Positions 16,000 to 24,475 of a stretch of DNA of 64,000 bases are shown here, in pieces. The notes under the pieces were generated by a model that saw only the letters and a program-made list of their open reading frames with translations, was not told where the DNA came from and searched no databases. The stretch's first letter is position 1; each line of letters opens with the position of its first letter. Both the position numbers and the translations under genes were made by a program. The stretch comes from Amorphoplanes digitatis (GTDB lineage Bacteria; Actinomycetota; Actinomycetes; Mycobacteriales; Micromonosporaceae), in contig NZ_JACHNH010000001.1 in NCBI RefSeq assembly GCF_014205335.1, forward strand, positions 7,248,501 through 7,312,500, written 5' to 3'.

Positions 16000-16530
16000 C
16001 TACGCGGGCGGCGTGTTCGCCTCTCGGGCCGAGTCGACCAGCTGGTCGGTGACCTCGACGATCGGGTCGGCGTCGACGGCCGTCCTCGCGTCGTAGCGGA
16101 CCGCCCAGATCAGGCCGTCGGCGCCGCTGACCCGGCGGCCGACGACGCGGACGCCGCCGCTGGGCGGCAGCGGGTGGTGCGAGGTGTACGCGACCGAGCG
16201 GGTCACCCGCGTGCGCACCTGGTCGGGCAGCTCGCCGGGCTCCAGCAGCAGAAAGCCGACGACGGGCGCATCGATCTGGACGGTGTAGCCGTCGCGTTCC
16301 CGGGCCGTCTCGGCGGGCGTGACCAGCAGCTCGCGGCCGGACCAGGTGACCTTGTGGATCTCGTGCCAGCCGAGCCGCCGGCCGTCCGGCAGCCGGAGCC
16401 CCCGGTTGGTGGCCACCAGCACCCGCTCGCCCGGCTCGCCGACGTACGCCCAGGCCAGGATCCGCTCCTCGGCCTCGAGGGCGGGGCTCAGCGCCGCGGG
16501 GATCTTCGGGCTCCGACGAAAGATTCTCAC
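16000..16530 (-). CDS. conserved protein coupled to dnaG, unknown function
   Basis: A 176-residue soluble protein starting with GTG inside the dnaG stop (GTGA overlap), so its translation depends on DnaG. Visible features are a beta-rich N-terminal half (RILAWAYVGEPGERVLVATN, then GLRLPDGRRLGWHEIHKVTW) that looks like a PH-like or barrel fold, and a basic middle (VRTRVTRSVAYTSHH). No catalytic motif was recognised. I recall similar uncharacterised proteins beside dnaG in actinobacteria. A replication role is only suggested by position. Confidence 0.7.
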   Translation of the reverse strand: MRIFRRSPKIPAALSPALEAEERILAWAYVGEPGERVLVATNRGLRLPDGRRLGWHEIHKVTWSGRELLVTPAETARERDGYTVQIDAPVVGFLLLEPGELPDQVRTRVTRSVAYTSHHPLPPSGGVRVVGRRVSGADGLIWAVRYDARTAVDADPIVEVTDQLVDSAREANTPPA

Positions 16531-18377
16531 AATCCACCTGCCGCCTGGTCGCGCAGCGCGCGAGCGTGCTGTTCGAGAGAGAAGAGCTCCCCGGCCAGTG
16601 CCAGGTATTCGTCCCGGTGCGCGACGGGGTTGATCCGCTGCACCTTGGACTTCAGTTCCTTGATCCGGGTGGTGACCGCGCCGACCTGAAGCCGGGCGAG
16701 CGTCACCTGGACGTAGCGCAGGTCGGCCTCGCCGTCGACGTGCAGCGGCACGACCGCGAGCTCGCCGACCAGCGCCTTGCCGCCCAGGTCGTCGCAGGCG
16801 TCGCGGACGGCCTCGATCCAGCTCGCGCCGCCGGTCGCCGCGGCGGTGCCACCCGCGGCCGCGACGGCCTTGCGGATGCCCTGCAGTACCGGATCGCCGT
16901 AGGTCTCCGGGCCGAGCGCGTCGAACATCGGGCCGGCCAGCACCGGGTGCTGGAGGGCCAGCTTCAGCGCCTCGCGCTCGACCAGGCGCTGCGGGCTGTC
17001 GGCGGCCCGGCGCGGCGCGGCGGAACCGTGCGACGACTCGGGCGAGGACGCCGACGCCACGGCCCGCTGCACCGGTTCGAGGTCCATGCCGAGGTCGCCG
17101 GCGAGCTTGCGGGCGTACTCGGGGCGCTTCTCCCGGTCTTTGATCTTGGCGACCAGCGGCGCCGCGCGACGCATGGCCTCGACCCGGCCCTCGACGGTGT
17201 CCAGGTCGAAGCGGGACAGGGTCTGCCGCAGCGCGAAGTCGACGAGCGGCTCGCGGCTGGCGATCATGTCGCGGACCGCCAGGTCGCCCTTGGCCAGCCG
17301 CAGCTCGCAGGGGTCCATGTTGTCCGGGCTGACCGCGATGAACGTGCGCCCGACGAAGCGCTGGTCCTCCTCGAACGCGCGCAGGGCCGCCTTCTGGCCG
17401 GCCGCGTCGCCGTCGAAGGTGTAGATGATCTCGCCGGTGAAGCTGTCGCTGTCCATCAGCAGCCGGCGCAGCACGCCGATGTGGTCGATGCCGAACGAGG
17501 TGCCGCAGGTGGCGACGGCCGTCGGCTCGCCGGCCTCGTGACAGGCCATCACGTCGGTGTAGCCCTCGACGATGACCGCCCGGCCCTGCTTGGCCATCTC
17601 CCGCTTGGCGTGATCGATGCCGTAGAGGACGTGCGACTTCTTGTAGAGCGGCGACTCGGGGGTGTTCAGGTACTTCGGGCCGTCGTCGTCCTCGAACAGC
17701 TTGCGGGCGCCGAAGCCGATGACGTCGCCGGTGAGGTCGCGGATCGGCCAGAGCAGCCGGCGGCGGAAGCGGTCGATGAGCGAGCCGGAGCGGGCCGGCT
17801 TGGCCAGCCCGCCGGCGGTCAGCTCCTCGGCCGTGAAGCCCTTCTGCCGCAGGTGCTTGGTGAGCTGGTCCCAGCCGTCGGGCGCGAAGCCGCAGCCGTA
17901 GCGCTCGGCGGCGGCACGGCCGAAGCCGCGCTGCGCGAGGAACTCGCGGGCGATGCGCGCGCCCGCCGTGGTCAGCTGGTCGGAGTAGAACTCGGCCGCG
18001 GCCGCGTGCGCGGCGATCAGCCGCTGCTTCTGACCCGGCTGCTGGCGCGGACCGTCGTTCTTGAAACCGGACTCGTCGTAGCGCAGCTGGATGCCGGCCT
18101 TGCCGGCCAGCCGCTCGACCGACTCAAGGAAGGTCAGATGCTCGGCGTCCATCAGGAACTTGATGGCGTCGCCGCCGGCGCCGCAACCGTGGCAGAAATA
18201 CACATTTCGGGCGGGTGACACGGTGAACGACGGCGTCTTCTCGTCGTGGAACGGGCACAGGCCCTTGAGGTTGCCGCCGCCCGCCGAACGCAGCGTCACG
18301 GTCTCGTTGATCACTTCCGCGATCGAGGTCCGGTCGCGGACCAGCGCGATGTCCTCGTCCTTGACCCTGCCCGCCAC
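16527..18377 (-). CDS. dnaG: DNA primase DnaG
   Basis: A 616-residue primase that makes RNA primers at the replication fork. The CHC2 zinc domain (C41-x2-H44...C62-x2-C65) is followed by the RNA-polymerase core with YLNTPESPLYKKS. Then come the TOPRIM acidic motifs EGYTD (271-275) and DGD (322-324), and a C-terminal helicase-interacting region after an Ala/Ser-rich linker. The length is normal. The start is a GTG 19 bp after dgt, with only a weak GAGG upstream. It is part of a packed dgt-dnaG-unknown run. Confidence 0.97.
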   Translation of the reverse strand: MAGRVKDEDIALVRDRTSIAEVINETVTLRSAGGGNLKGLCPFHDEKTPSFTVSPARNVYFCHGCGAGGDAIKFLMDAEHLTFLESVERLAGKAGIQLRYDESGFKNDGPRQQPGQKQRLIAAHAAAAEFYSDQLTTAGARIAREFLAQRGFGRAAAERYGCGFAPDGWDQLTKHLRQKGFTAEELTAGGLAKPARSGSLIDRFRRRLLWPIRDLTGDVIGFGARKLFEDDDGPKYLNTPESPLYKKSHVLYGIDHAKREMAKQGRAVIVEGYTDVMACHEAGEPTAVATCGTSFGIDHIGVLRRLLMDSDSFTGEIIYTFDGDAAGQKAALRAFEEDQRFVGRTFIAVSPDNMDPCELRLAKGDLAVRDMIASREPLVDFALRQTLSRFDLDTVEGRVEAMRRAAPLVAKIKDREKRPEYARKLAGDLGMDLEPVQRAVASASSPESSHGSAAPRRAADSPQRLVEREALKLALQHPVLAGPMFDALGPETYGDPVLQGIRKAVAAAGGTAAATGGASWIEAVRDACDDLGGKALVGELAVVPLHVDGEADLRYVQVTLARLQVGAVTTRIKELKSKVQRINPVAHRDEYLALAGELFSLEQHARALRDQAAGGL

Positions 18378-18396
18378 CGCTACATACTGCCTCGCG

Positions 18397-19617
18397 CTAA
18401 CGATCGTCCGCCATGAGGGTCCGATGCCAGGCCACCGCCGCCGGATCGGTGAGCGAGGCGACCTGGTCGATCACCACCCGCAGTCGCGCGGCGTCATTCT
18501 CCGCGGCCTTCCACAGCTCCGCGAACATCGGGTCGAGGTGCTCCGGCGCGCGCTCGCTGAGCAGCGTGACCAGGTCGGTGAGGATCTCACGCTGCCGCTC
18601 GTACCACTGCTCGGCGGCCCGCGCACGCATCACGTAGCGCAACGCCATGCCCTTCAGCAGCGCGCACTGGTTACGGACGGTACGCGGGACGATCAGGTCG
18701 ACCTCGTACCGGCGTACCGGCGCCGAGCCGTGCCGGCTGTTCGTCGCGCCGACCGCCGAGGAGACGAACCGGCCGGTCAGCACGCTCGTCATGCGTTTGA
18801 GTGCGACCTGCGAGCGGCGCCCGCCGTCGTAGCCCGCCGCGGCGATCACCACCTCGTCGGCAAGCAGCAGCCGCAGCGCCTCGCCGAGCGCCTCGGTGCT
18901 CTCCTGCGAGTAGGCGCCCGCCACATCGGCGCAGAGCTCGGCGCGCTCGTCGGCGTCCAGCAGCAGCGGCCGCAGCGAGAGGTAGCCGCCGTGCACGCCG
19001 TCCTCGACGTCGTGCACGGAGTAGGCCACGTCGTCGGCCCAGTCCATGACCTGGGCCTCGAGGCACTGCCGCTCGCCGGCCGGCGCCGTCTCGCGGATCC
19101 AGTCGAAGACCGGGCGGTCGTCGTCGTACACCCCGAACTTGCGCTGGCCGGGGCGCCGCGGCCAGGGGTACTTACAGCTCGCGTCGAGCGAGGCCCGGGT
19201 CAGGTTGAGGCCGGCGCCGTCGACCTTGGCCTCCAGCCGGGTGAGTACCCGCAGGGTCTGCGCGTTGCCCTCGAAGCCGCCGCAGGGCTGCGCGGCCGCG
19301 TTCAGGGCCGCCTCGCCGTTGTGCCCGAACGGCGGGTGGCCGATGTCGTGCGCGAGGCCCGCCACGTCCACCACGTCGGGGTCACAGCCCAGCCGGGTGC
19401 CCATCTCGCGGGAGATCTGCGCGACCTCGAGCGAGTGCGTCAGCCGCGTACGCAGAAAGTCGTCCGACCCGGCCGTGTGCACCTGGGTCTTGGCGGCGAG
19501 CCGGCGGAACCCGGCCGAGTGCAGCACCCGGGCCCGGTCGCGCTCGAACTGGGTGCGGCCGTAGCCGCTGTCCTTGGCGGGCTCGTGCGCCCAGCGCAGC
19601 GCATCGCCGTCCGTCAT
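18397..19617 (-). CDS. dgt: deoxyguanosinetriphosphate triphosphohydrolase-like protein
   Basis: A protein of about 406 residues of the HD-domain dNTPase family, which hydrolyses dGTP/dNTPs to nucleoside and triphosphate. It shows the N-terminal SGYGRTQFERDRARVLHSAG, R-T-R-L-T-H-S-L-E-V-AQ (first His) and LAHDIGHPPFGHNGE (HD pair). YPWPRRPGQRKFGVY and WADDVAYSVHDVEDG (distal Asp and His) follow. The ATG at 19615-19617 is preferred over the GTG two codons upstream because AGGG sits 7 bases before it. It is cotranscribed with dnaG, a pairing seen across actinobacteria. Confidence 0.93.
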   Translation of the reverse strand: MTDGDALRWAHEPAKDSGYGRTQFERDRARVLHSAGFRRLAAKTQVHTAGSDDFLRTRLTHSLEVAQISREMGTRLGCDPDVVDVAGLAHDIGHPPFGHNGEAALNAAAQPCGGFEGNAQTLRVLTRLEAKVDGAGLNLTRASLDASCKYPWPRRPGQRKFGVYDDDRPVFDWIRETAPAGERQCLEAQVMDWADDVAYSVHDVEDGVHGGYLSLRPLLLDADERAELCADVAGAYSQESTEALGEALRLLLADEVVIAAAGYDGGRRSQVALKRMTSVLTGRFVSSAVGATNSRHGSAPVRRYEVDLIVPRTVRNQCALLKGMALRYVMRARAAEQWYERQREILTDLVTLLSERAPEHLDPMFAELWKAAENDAARLRVVIDQVASLTDPAAVAWHRTLMADDR

Positions 19618-19661
19618 GTCCACACCCTAAGGCGTCGGCCCGGGCCGCCGATGCGATTGGT

Positions 19662-21251
19662 GTGACGTCCGACTCGTACACCCGATCCCGTCTCACCATC
19701 GTCGCGCGCCTGGTCCTGATGGCCACCGTCGGCGTCGCAGCCGTGGCACTGGTCATGGCGGCGGCGTACTGGGGGTCGGCGAACCAGTCCGCCGCCGCCC
19801 GGGACATGGCCTCGACCAGCGACGGCATGAGCAGCCAGTGGAACGCCGACATGATGCACGACGCCCTGCGCGGCGACGTGATGTCGGCGATGTTCGCGCT
19901 GACGCCGCAGCAGCGCGAGGCGTACGGCGTCGCCGAGGTGTCCGAGCACGCCGAGACGCTGGTGAGCAAGTACGACGCCGCCGCAGAGGAGGCGCCCGAC
20001 TCGCTCGCCGACCAGTACGCCCAGGTGCGCCCGGCCGTCGTCGCGTACGGGGAGGCCGCGAAGGGCCTGGTCGCGCTCGCCGGAACCGACCACGCGGCCG
20101 CGGTGGCGAAGCTGCCGGAGTTCCTCGAGTCCTTCGGCGCGCTGGAGGAGCAGATGGGCGCGATCGACGACGCGATGCTTCAGGCGGTGAAGGACGCCGA
20201 GGGCGCGGGAAGCGACTCGAGCCGCACCAGCGACGTGCTCATCCTGCTGGCCGGCCTCGCCGGCGCCGCGCTGACCGCCGCGGCGGCCTTCTTCACCATC
20301 CGCGCGGTCCGCCGGCCGCTGCGCCAGATGCTGACGGCCCTGCGCGCCGCCGCCGACCGCGACCTGACCGTGGAGGCCGAGGTGGTCCGCGGCGACGAAC
20401 TCGGCGAGATGGCCCGGGCCCTGAACGCGGCGCTGAACTCGATCCGCACGACGGTGGCGGCCACCGCCGCTCGCGTCGGCGACCTCACCGCCGCCAGCGG
20501 CGACCTCCGCGGGCTGGCCGGCGAGCTGGACACGACCGCGGAGCAGACCTCGACGCAGGCGCGCAGCGCGGACACCGCCGCCCAGCAGGTGTCACTCTCC
20601 GTGATCGACATGATGACCGCGACCGAGGAGCTGTCCGCGTCCAGCCGCGAGATCGCCCGGCAGACCAGCGACGCCGCGATCACCACGGCCGCGGCCGGCG
20701 AGAGCGCGGCCTCGACCACGACGCTTGTCGGCACGCTCAGCGAGGCGAGCCGGGAGATCGGCACCATCGTCCAGTTGATCACCACCATCGCCGAGCAGAC
20801 GAACCTGCTGGCGCTCAACGCGACCATCGAGGCGGCCCGCGCCGGTGACGCCGGCAAGGGCTTCGCGGTCGTCGCCTCGGAGGTCAAGGACCTGGCTCAG
20901 GAGACCGCACAGGCGACCAGCGACATCACCGCCCGGATCGCCGCGATCCAGGACATGACCTCCCGTACGGCCGAGGCGATCAACGCCGTCTCCGCGGTGA
21001 TCAGCAAGATCGACGACGGTCAGCGCACGATCGCCGCGGCCGTCGAGGAGCAGTCGGCCACCACCGAGCTCATGGCCCGCAACGTCGGCGAGGTGTCGAC
21101 CGCCGCCACCGAGATCAGCGGCACGCTCACCCACATCACGGCGTCCACCGGGTCCACCGCCGACGGCGCGAACACGACCCGGGTCTCGGCCGAGCGGGTC
21201 AGCACGGCCGCCGGCGAGATACAGGGCCTGATCGGTCAGTTCACCTACTGA
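19662..21251 (+). CDS. methyl-accepting chemotaxis protein
   Basis: A 529-residue transmembrane receptor. TM1 (about residues 14-38) and TM2 (SDVLILLAGLAGAALTAAAA, about 189-208) flank an extracytoplasmic helical sensor of about 150 residues. A HAMP linker (RAVRRPLRQMLTALRAAADR) and a long coiled-coil signalling domain follow. The hairpin tip TIAEQTNLLALNATIEAARA and GKGFAVVASEVKDLAQ is the highly conserved CheA/CheW contact. No C-terminal CheR pentapeptide is present. The GTG start has no RBS and lies 44 bp from the divergent dgt start, so a leaderless mRNA is possible. No che genes are nearby. It suggests a motile stage such as flagellated spores. Confidence 0.93.
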   Translation: MTSDSYTRSRLTIVARLVLMATVGVAAVALVMAAAYWGSANQSAAARDMASTSDGMSSQWNADMMHDALRGDVMSAMFALTPQQREAYGVAEVSEHAETLVSKYDAAAEEAPDSLADQYAQVRPAVVAYGEAAKGLVALAGTDHAAAVAKLPEFLESFGALEEQMGAIDDAMLQAVKDAEGAGSDSSRTSDVLILLAGLAGAALTAAAAFFTIRAVRRPLRQMLTALRAAADRDLTVEAEVVRGDELGEMARALNAALNSIRTTVAATAARVGDLTAASGDLRGLAGELDTTAEQTSTQARSADTAAQQVSLSVIDMMTATEELSASSREIARQTSDAAITTAAAGESAASTTTLVGTLSEASREIGTIVQLITTIAEQTNLLALNATIEAARAGDAGKGFAVVASEVKDLAQETAQATSDITARIAAIQDMTSRTAEAINAVSAVISKIDDGQRTIAAAVEEQSATTELMARNVGEVSTAATEISGTLTHITASTGSTADGANTTRVSAERVSTAAGEIQGLIGQFTY

Positions 21252-21610
21252 GCCACACCGGCCTTTCGGGACGACAGCACGCAGAACTCGTTGCCCTCCG
21301 GGTCGGCGAGCACCACCCAGCTCACGTCGTGCTGGCCGATGTCGACCGGCCGGGCGCCCATGTCGACGAGCCGCTCGACCTCGGCCTCCTGGTCGTCCGG
21401 GCGCAGATCGATGTGCAGCCGGTTCTTCACCGTCTTCGGGTCCGGCGCCGCGCCGAACAGCAGGCCGGGCAGGGCGTCCGGGCTCCGCCGGATCTCCACC
21501 TCGTCCGGCTCCTCGTGCACGATCTGGTAGCCGAGCGCCGCCGCCCACCAGCGCGCCAGCCGTGCCGGGTCCTCCGCGTCGACGACGATCTGCTCCCACT
21601 GACTCGGCAT
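21245..21610 (-). CDS. VOC superfamily (glyoxalase-like) protein
   Basis: A 121-residue single VOC unit. QWEQIVVDAEDPARLARWW at the start, VKNRLHIDLRPDD (His at a metal-ligand position) and WVVLADPEGNEFCVLSSR near the end are the usual beta-alpha-beta3 signatures. Family members include glyoxalases, dioxygenases and drug-binding resistance proteins; the substrate is unknown. The ATG at 21608-21610 has GGAGG 7 bases upstream, excluding a start 8 codons earlier. Its 3' end overlaps the chemotaxis gene by 7 bp, convergently. Confidence 0.85.
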   Translation of the reverse strand: MPSQWEQIVVDAEDPARLARWWAAALGYQIVHEEPDEVEIRRSPDALPGLLFGAAPDPKTVKNRLHIDLRPDDQEAEVERLVDMGARPVDIGQHDVSWVVLADPEGNEFCVLSSRKAGVAQ

Positions 21611-21769
21611 CGGCAAACCTCCACGAAACGCCATCGAAAAGTGGCGATCATGTTACGCGCCCGACGCCTTCCGGCCATGGTGTCGGCGACGCACCATCCG
21701 TGCGACCTCATACGGCGCGGCGTTCGAGACTCAAAGGAAGGTCGATGCCCGTTCCGCCGAGGAGCCACC

Positions 21770-22267
21770 GTGAATGCACTGCGCCGCCTGCTCATCAACC
21801 TGGCCGAGGCCGGGCGCACCGGCGCGCTGCGCATCGACGGCCCGCCCGGCGGCGTGCTCTACCTGGTCAGCGGACGGCTGACCTACGCCGAGTCGCCGGC
21901 CTGCCCGGGCATCGGCGAACGGCTGGTCGCCTGCGGGCGGCTGTCGGAGGCGGCCTGGCGCTCGGCGTACGAGTCGGGAGTGGACACCCGGTCCGTCGGC
22001 CGCGCGCTGCTGCGCGACGGCCACCTGGGCCACCACGAGCTGGCCTGCCGGGTCGTCGCCGCCATCACCGCGGCAACCCATGAGTTGCTCCAGTGCGACG
22101 CACCCGTGCGCTTCGTACCGGGCGAGCGGCACTGGTTCGGCACGGTCGCGCAGGTGGAGCTCGGCGGGCTCGTGCACGAGACCGCGAAGCGGCTGCTGAA
22201 CTGCCCGGCGCCGCATCGGCCACGTGCCGTTTCCCGGGCACGCAGGCCCGCGCGGGCAACGAAATGA
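21770..22267 (+). CDS. DUF4388 domain protein (short)
   Basis: A 165-residue protein with a single DUF4388-like N-terminal domain: INLAEAGRTGALRID, GGVLYLVSGRLTYAESPACP and GERLVACGRLSEAAW. DUF4388 occurs in PatA-type and gliding-motility-linked signalling proteins and probably mediates protein contacts. The tail is Arg/Pro-rich. The GTG at 21770 was chosen for AGGAG 5-6 bases upstream. It is clearly paralogous to the longer protein at 22865. It opens an island of five DUF4388/roadblock genes, although a hairpin lies between it and the next gene. Confidence 0.8.
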   Translation: MNALRRLLINLAEAGRTGALRIDGPPGGVLYLVSGRLTYAESPACPGIGERLVACGRLSEAAWRSAYESGVDTRSVGRALLRDGHLGHHELACRVVAAITAATHELLQCDAPVRFVPGERHWFGTVAQVELGGLVHETAKRLLNCPAPHRPRAVSRARRPARATK

Positions 22268-22402
22268 GCACGGAAAAGATGACGCACACCGGGTGCGACC
22301 CTAGATCGCAGCGTGGCCGCAGGATGGCTCATTGTGACGGCGGGCAGGACCCGATCTGCGCGCCCCAGCACGAGGAACACCCCGGCCGACCGTGGCAACA
22401 AA

Positions 22403-22434
22403 GCCTCGCCGTCCCGCCAGCGGCCGGGCGAGGC
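22403..22434 (+). terminator. hairpin between DUF4388 and roadblock genes
   Basis: An 8-bp inverted repeat (GCCTCGCC/GGCGAGGC) with a 16-nt loop is followed by GTTTGG. It lies in the 201-bp gap after the first DUF4388 gene and may end that transcript, leaving the other four genes under their own promoter. Confidence 0.35.
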
Positions 22435-22468
22435 GTTTGGCGGGAGCATCGCTCGGCTGAGGAGAGAT

Positions 22469-22849
22469 GTGCCCGGGGTTGAGAACTGTCTGCAAGAGGC
22501 CATGGCGATTCCTGGCGCGGTGGGGGCCAGCATCGTCGACTACACCACTGGGTTCCCGGTCGCCACGACGGGGGCCGCACCCAACGAGGACCACCAGGCC
22601 GCGGCGGCGGGCACGGCGGATGTCGTGCAGGCCGCGCAGAGCCGGTCACTGTTCGTCTCGGCGGTACCACACGACCTGCTCGAGGACCTGATCATCACGA
22701 CCGCGGGGGGCTATCACCTGTTGCGGCTCGTCCGTACCGACTTCGACAGCCGGCTGGTGCTCTACGTCTGGCTCGACCGGATCCACGGCAATCTCGCCGT
22801 CGCCCGGCGCCGCATGGAGACCCTGGCCGATGAACTCGTAGCGACCTAG
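22469..22849 (+). CDS. roadblock/LC7-like protein 1
   Basis: A 126-residue protein of the roadblock/LC7 fold. The helix LQEAMAIPGAVGASIVDYTT and a central beta sheet (DLIITTAGGYHLLRLVR, RLVLYVWLD) are followed by a C-terminal helix (NLAVARRRMETLADEL). It aligns by eye along its whole length with the protein at 24476-24847, so the two are paralogues. Roadblock proteins usually act as regulators or scaffolds of small Ras-like GTPases. GAGGAG precedes the GTG at 22469; a longer upstream frame (from 22313) has no RBS. It is followed 15 bp later by the second DUF4388 gene. Confidence 0.75.
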   Translation: MPGVENCLQEAMAIPGAVGASIVDYTTGFPVATTGAAPNEDHQAAAAGTADVVQAAQSRSLFVSAVPHDLLEDLIITTAGGYHLLRLVRTDFDSRLVLYVWLDRIHGNLAVARRRMETLADELVAT

Positions 22850-22864
22850 CAGTGAGGAGTCAAG

Positions 22865-23881
22865 GTGAAGCCCTCGAAGACCGCTGCGCCCGGGCGCCTG
22901 CTGACGCAGGTCGCGGGCGAGCGGCGGACGGGCGCCCTGGTCGTCGGCGGCCAGCCCGGCGGCACGGTCTACCTCATCGAGGGGCAGGTGGCGTACGCGG
23001 AGTCGCCGGCCGCGCCGGGCGTCGGCGAGCTGCTGACGGCGTCGGGCCGGCTAGCCGCCCGGACCTGGCAGTCGGCGCTCGACGCCGGGACCTCACGGGC
23101 CCAGGTCGGGCACCTGCTGCTCGAACAGGGCCATCTGACGCAGGGGGAGCTCGAGCTGTGCGTGCTCGGCGCCACCTACGACGCCGCGTACTTCGCCCTC
23201 TCCCCCGCCTCCGCCCCGGTCGACTTCCTGGACGGCGCCACGCACTGGCTCGGCCAGGTGGTCCGCGTCGACCCGGCGGCGGTCACCCGCGAGGCCCGCC
23301 GCCGGGCCCGGCTGCTCGACGAGATCTTCCCGCACCCGGAGATCGACACCGAGGCGGTGATCCCGGTGCCGCGGCCGCCGCTCGAACGGATCACGCTCAC
23401 CGCCCCGCAGTGGGAGCTGCTGGTCAGCGCCGACGGCCAGCGCACGCCGGCGGACCTGGCCCAGCTGCTGGGCCGGGCCGGCTACGCGACGATCCAGGAG
23501 CTGCGCCGGCTGGCGGCGCTCGGCCTGATCGAGCGTCCCCTGCCGCGCGAGCGCCCGGACGGCCAGCCCGATTTCGTACGGCTACCGCGCGCGCGTGGCA
23601 CCTCGGTCGACGTACAGCGGCAGCCGGTCGGCGTGGCCGACGGCCCGACCGTGCCCATCATCACCGGCGCGCGCCCGACCTCGGGCGACCCGCCCCCGAA
23701 TGTGCTCGAACCCGACCCGGCCACGGCGAACGGCTCCGTCTACCGCCCGCCGCGGCTGGCCCGGCGCAAGCCGGGCGCCAAGCTGCCGAAAGAAATCGCC
23801 GCGGACACCGAGCACACCCATCCCGGCACCGATGAAGTCCTTCTCAAACGCATACGTACCGCGCTGAGAGCGCTGCGGTGA
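22865..23881 (+). CDS. DUF4388 domain protein with C-terminal helical region
   Basis: A 338-residue protein. Residues 1-160 are a DUF4388 domain (GERRTGALVVGGQPGG, VYLIEGQVAYAESPAAPGVG, LLEQGHLTQGELELCVLGAT), paralogous to the gene at 21770. Residues 170-230 (LTAPQWELLVSADGQRTPAD, then LAQLLGRAGYATIQELRRLA) look like a winged-helix or helical bundle. The last 100 residues are Pro-rich and probably disordered, ending in a basic amphipathic helix (LLKRIRTALRALR). GAGGAG precedes the GTG. It may be the hub of this cluster. Confidence 0.8.
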   Translation: MKPSKTAAPGRLLTQVAGERRTGALVVGGQPGGTVYLIEGQVAYAESPAAPGVGELLTASGRLAARTWQSALDAGTSRAQVGHLLLEQGHLTQGELELCVLGATYDAAYFALSPASAPVDFLDGATHWLGQVVRVDPAAVTREARRRARLLDEIFPHPEIDTEAVIPVPRPPLERITLTAPQWELLVSADGQRTPADLAQLLGRAGYATIQELRRLAALGLIERPLPRERPDGQPDFVRLPRARGTSVDVQRQPVGVADGPTVPIITGARPTSGDPPPNVLEPDPATANGSVYRPPRLARRKPGAKLPKEIAADTEHTHPGTDEVLLKRIRTALRALR

Positions 23882-23934
23882 CCCGCGCACCACCGACCCG
23901 CTAACCGGGCCTGACCAGAAAGGAGAGACCGAGG

Positions 23935-24420
23935 ATGACGGTGGATCCGGCGGTACTGACGGAACTCGGCAACCTTCGTAAAAGGGTGCCCGAGCTCTCC
24001 GGCAGTGTCCTCGCCACCGCCGACGGCATGGTGGTCGCGCACGACGCGCACGGCATCGAGCCGGACAGTCTTGCGGCCCTCGCCGCCGCCCACCTCGCCC
24101 TCGCCCGTCGATTCGCGCACGCCGTCGATCACGGTGATCTGCGCGAGTCGGTGGTGGAGTGCGACCGCGGATACATCACCTCGTACACCGCGGGCCCGAA
24201 CGCCCTGCTGACCCTCGTCACGTCCGGCGACGCCAACCTGGCCATGGTGCACCTCGAGGCACGCCGAACCGTCAGGCGACTCGTGAAGATGCTCGTCCTC
24301 GAGGCACAGGCCACGAACCGCACGGAGATACCGACACAGATGGGGCCGAGTACGCCGCTGGCACGGCGTACGCCCATGGCCACCCTGCAGAACACGTTCC
24401 GCGGCCGGCAGGCCGGCTGA
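23935..24420 (+). CDS. roadblock/LC7 domain protein 2
   Basis: A 161-residue protein of the classical MglB/RarB-like roadblock type. The helix LTELGNLRKRVPELSGSVLA, then TADGMVVAHDA, a central helix, YITSYTAGPNALLTLVTSGD and NLAMVHLEARRTVRRLVKML cover residues 5-125. A tail of about 35 residues without predicted structure follows. In known systems such a protein stimulates or anchors a Ras-like GTPase; none is encoded nearby. AGAAAGGAGAG precedes the ATG. It lies 53 bp after the DUF4388 gene. Confidence 0.85.
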   Translation: MTVDPAVLTELGNLRKRVPELSGSVLATADGMVVAHDAHGIEPDSLAALAAAHLALARRFAHAVDHGDLRESVVECDRGYITSYTAGPNALLTLVTSGDANLAMVHLEARRTVRRLVKMLVLEAQATNRTEIPTQMGPSTPLARRTPMATLQNTFRGRQAG

Positions 24421-24475
24421 GCACGCCACTACCCAAGCGCCTCACCCACCATCCCGAAGACGGAGGAACCATCCC

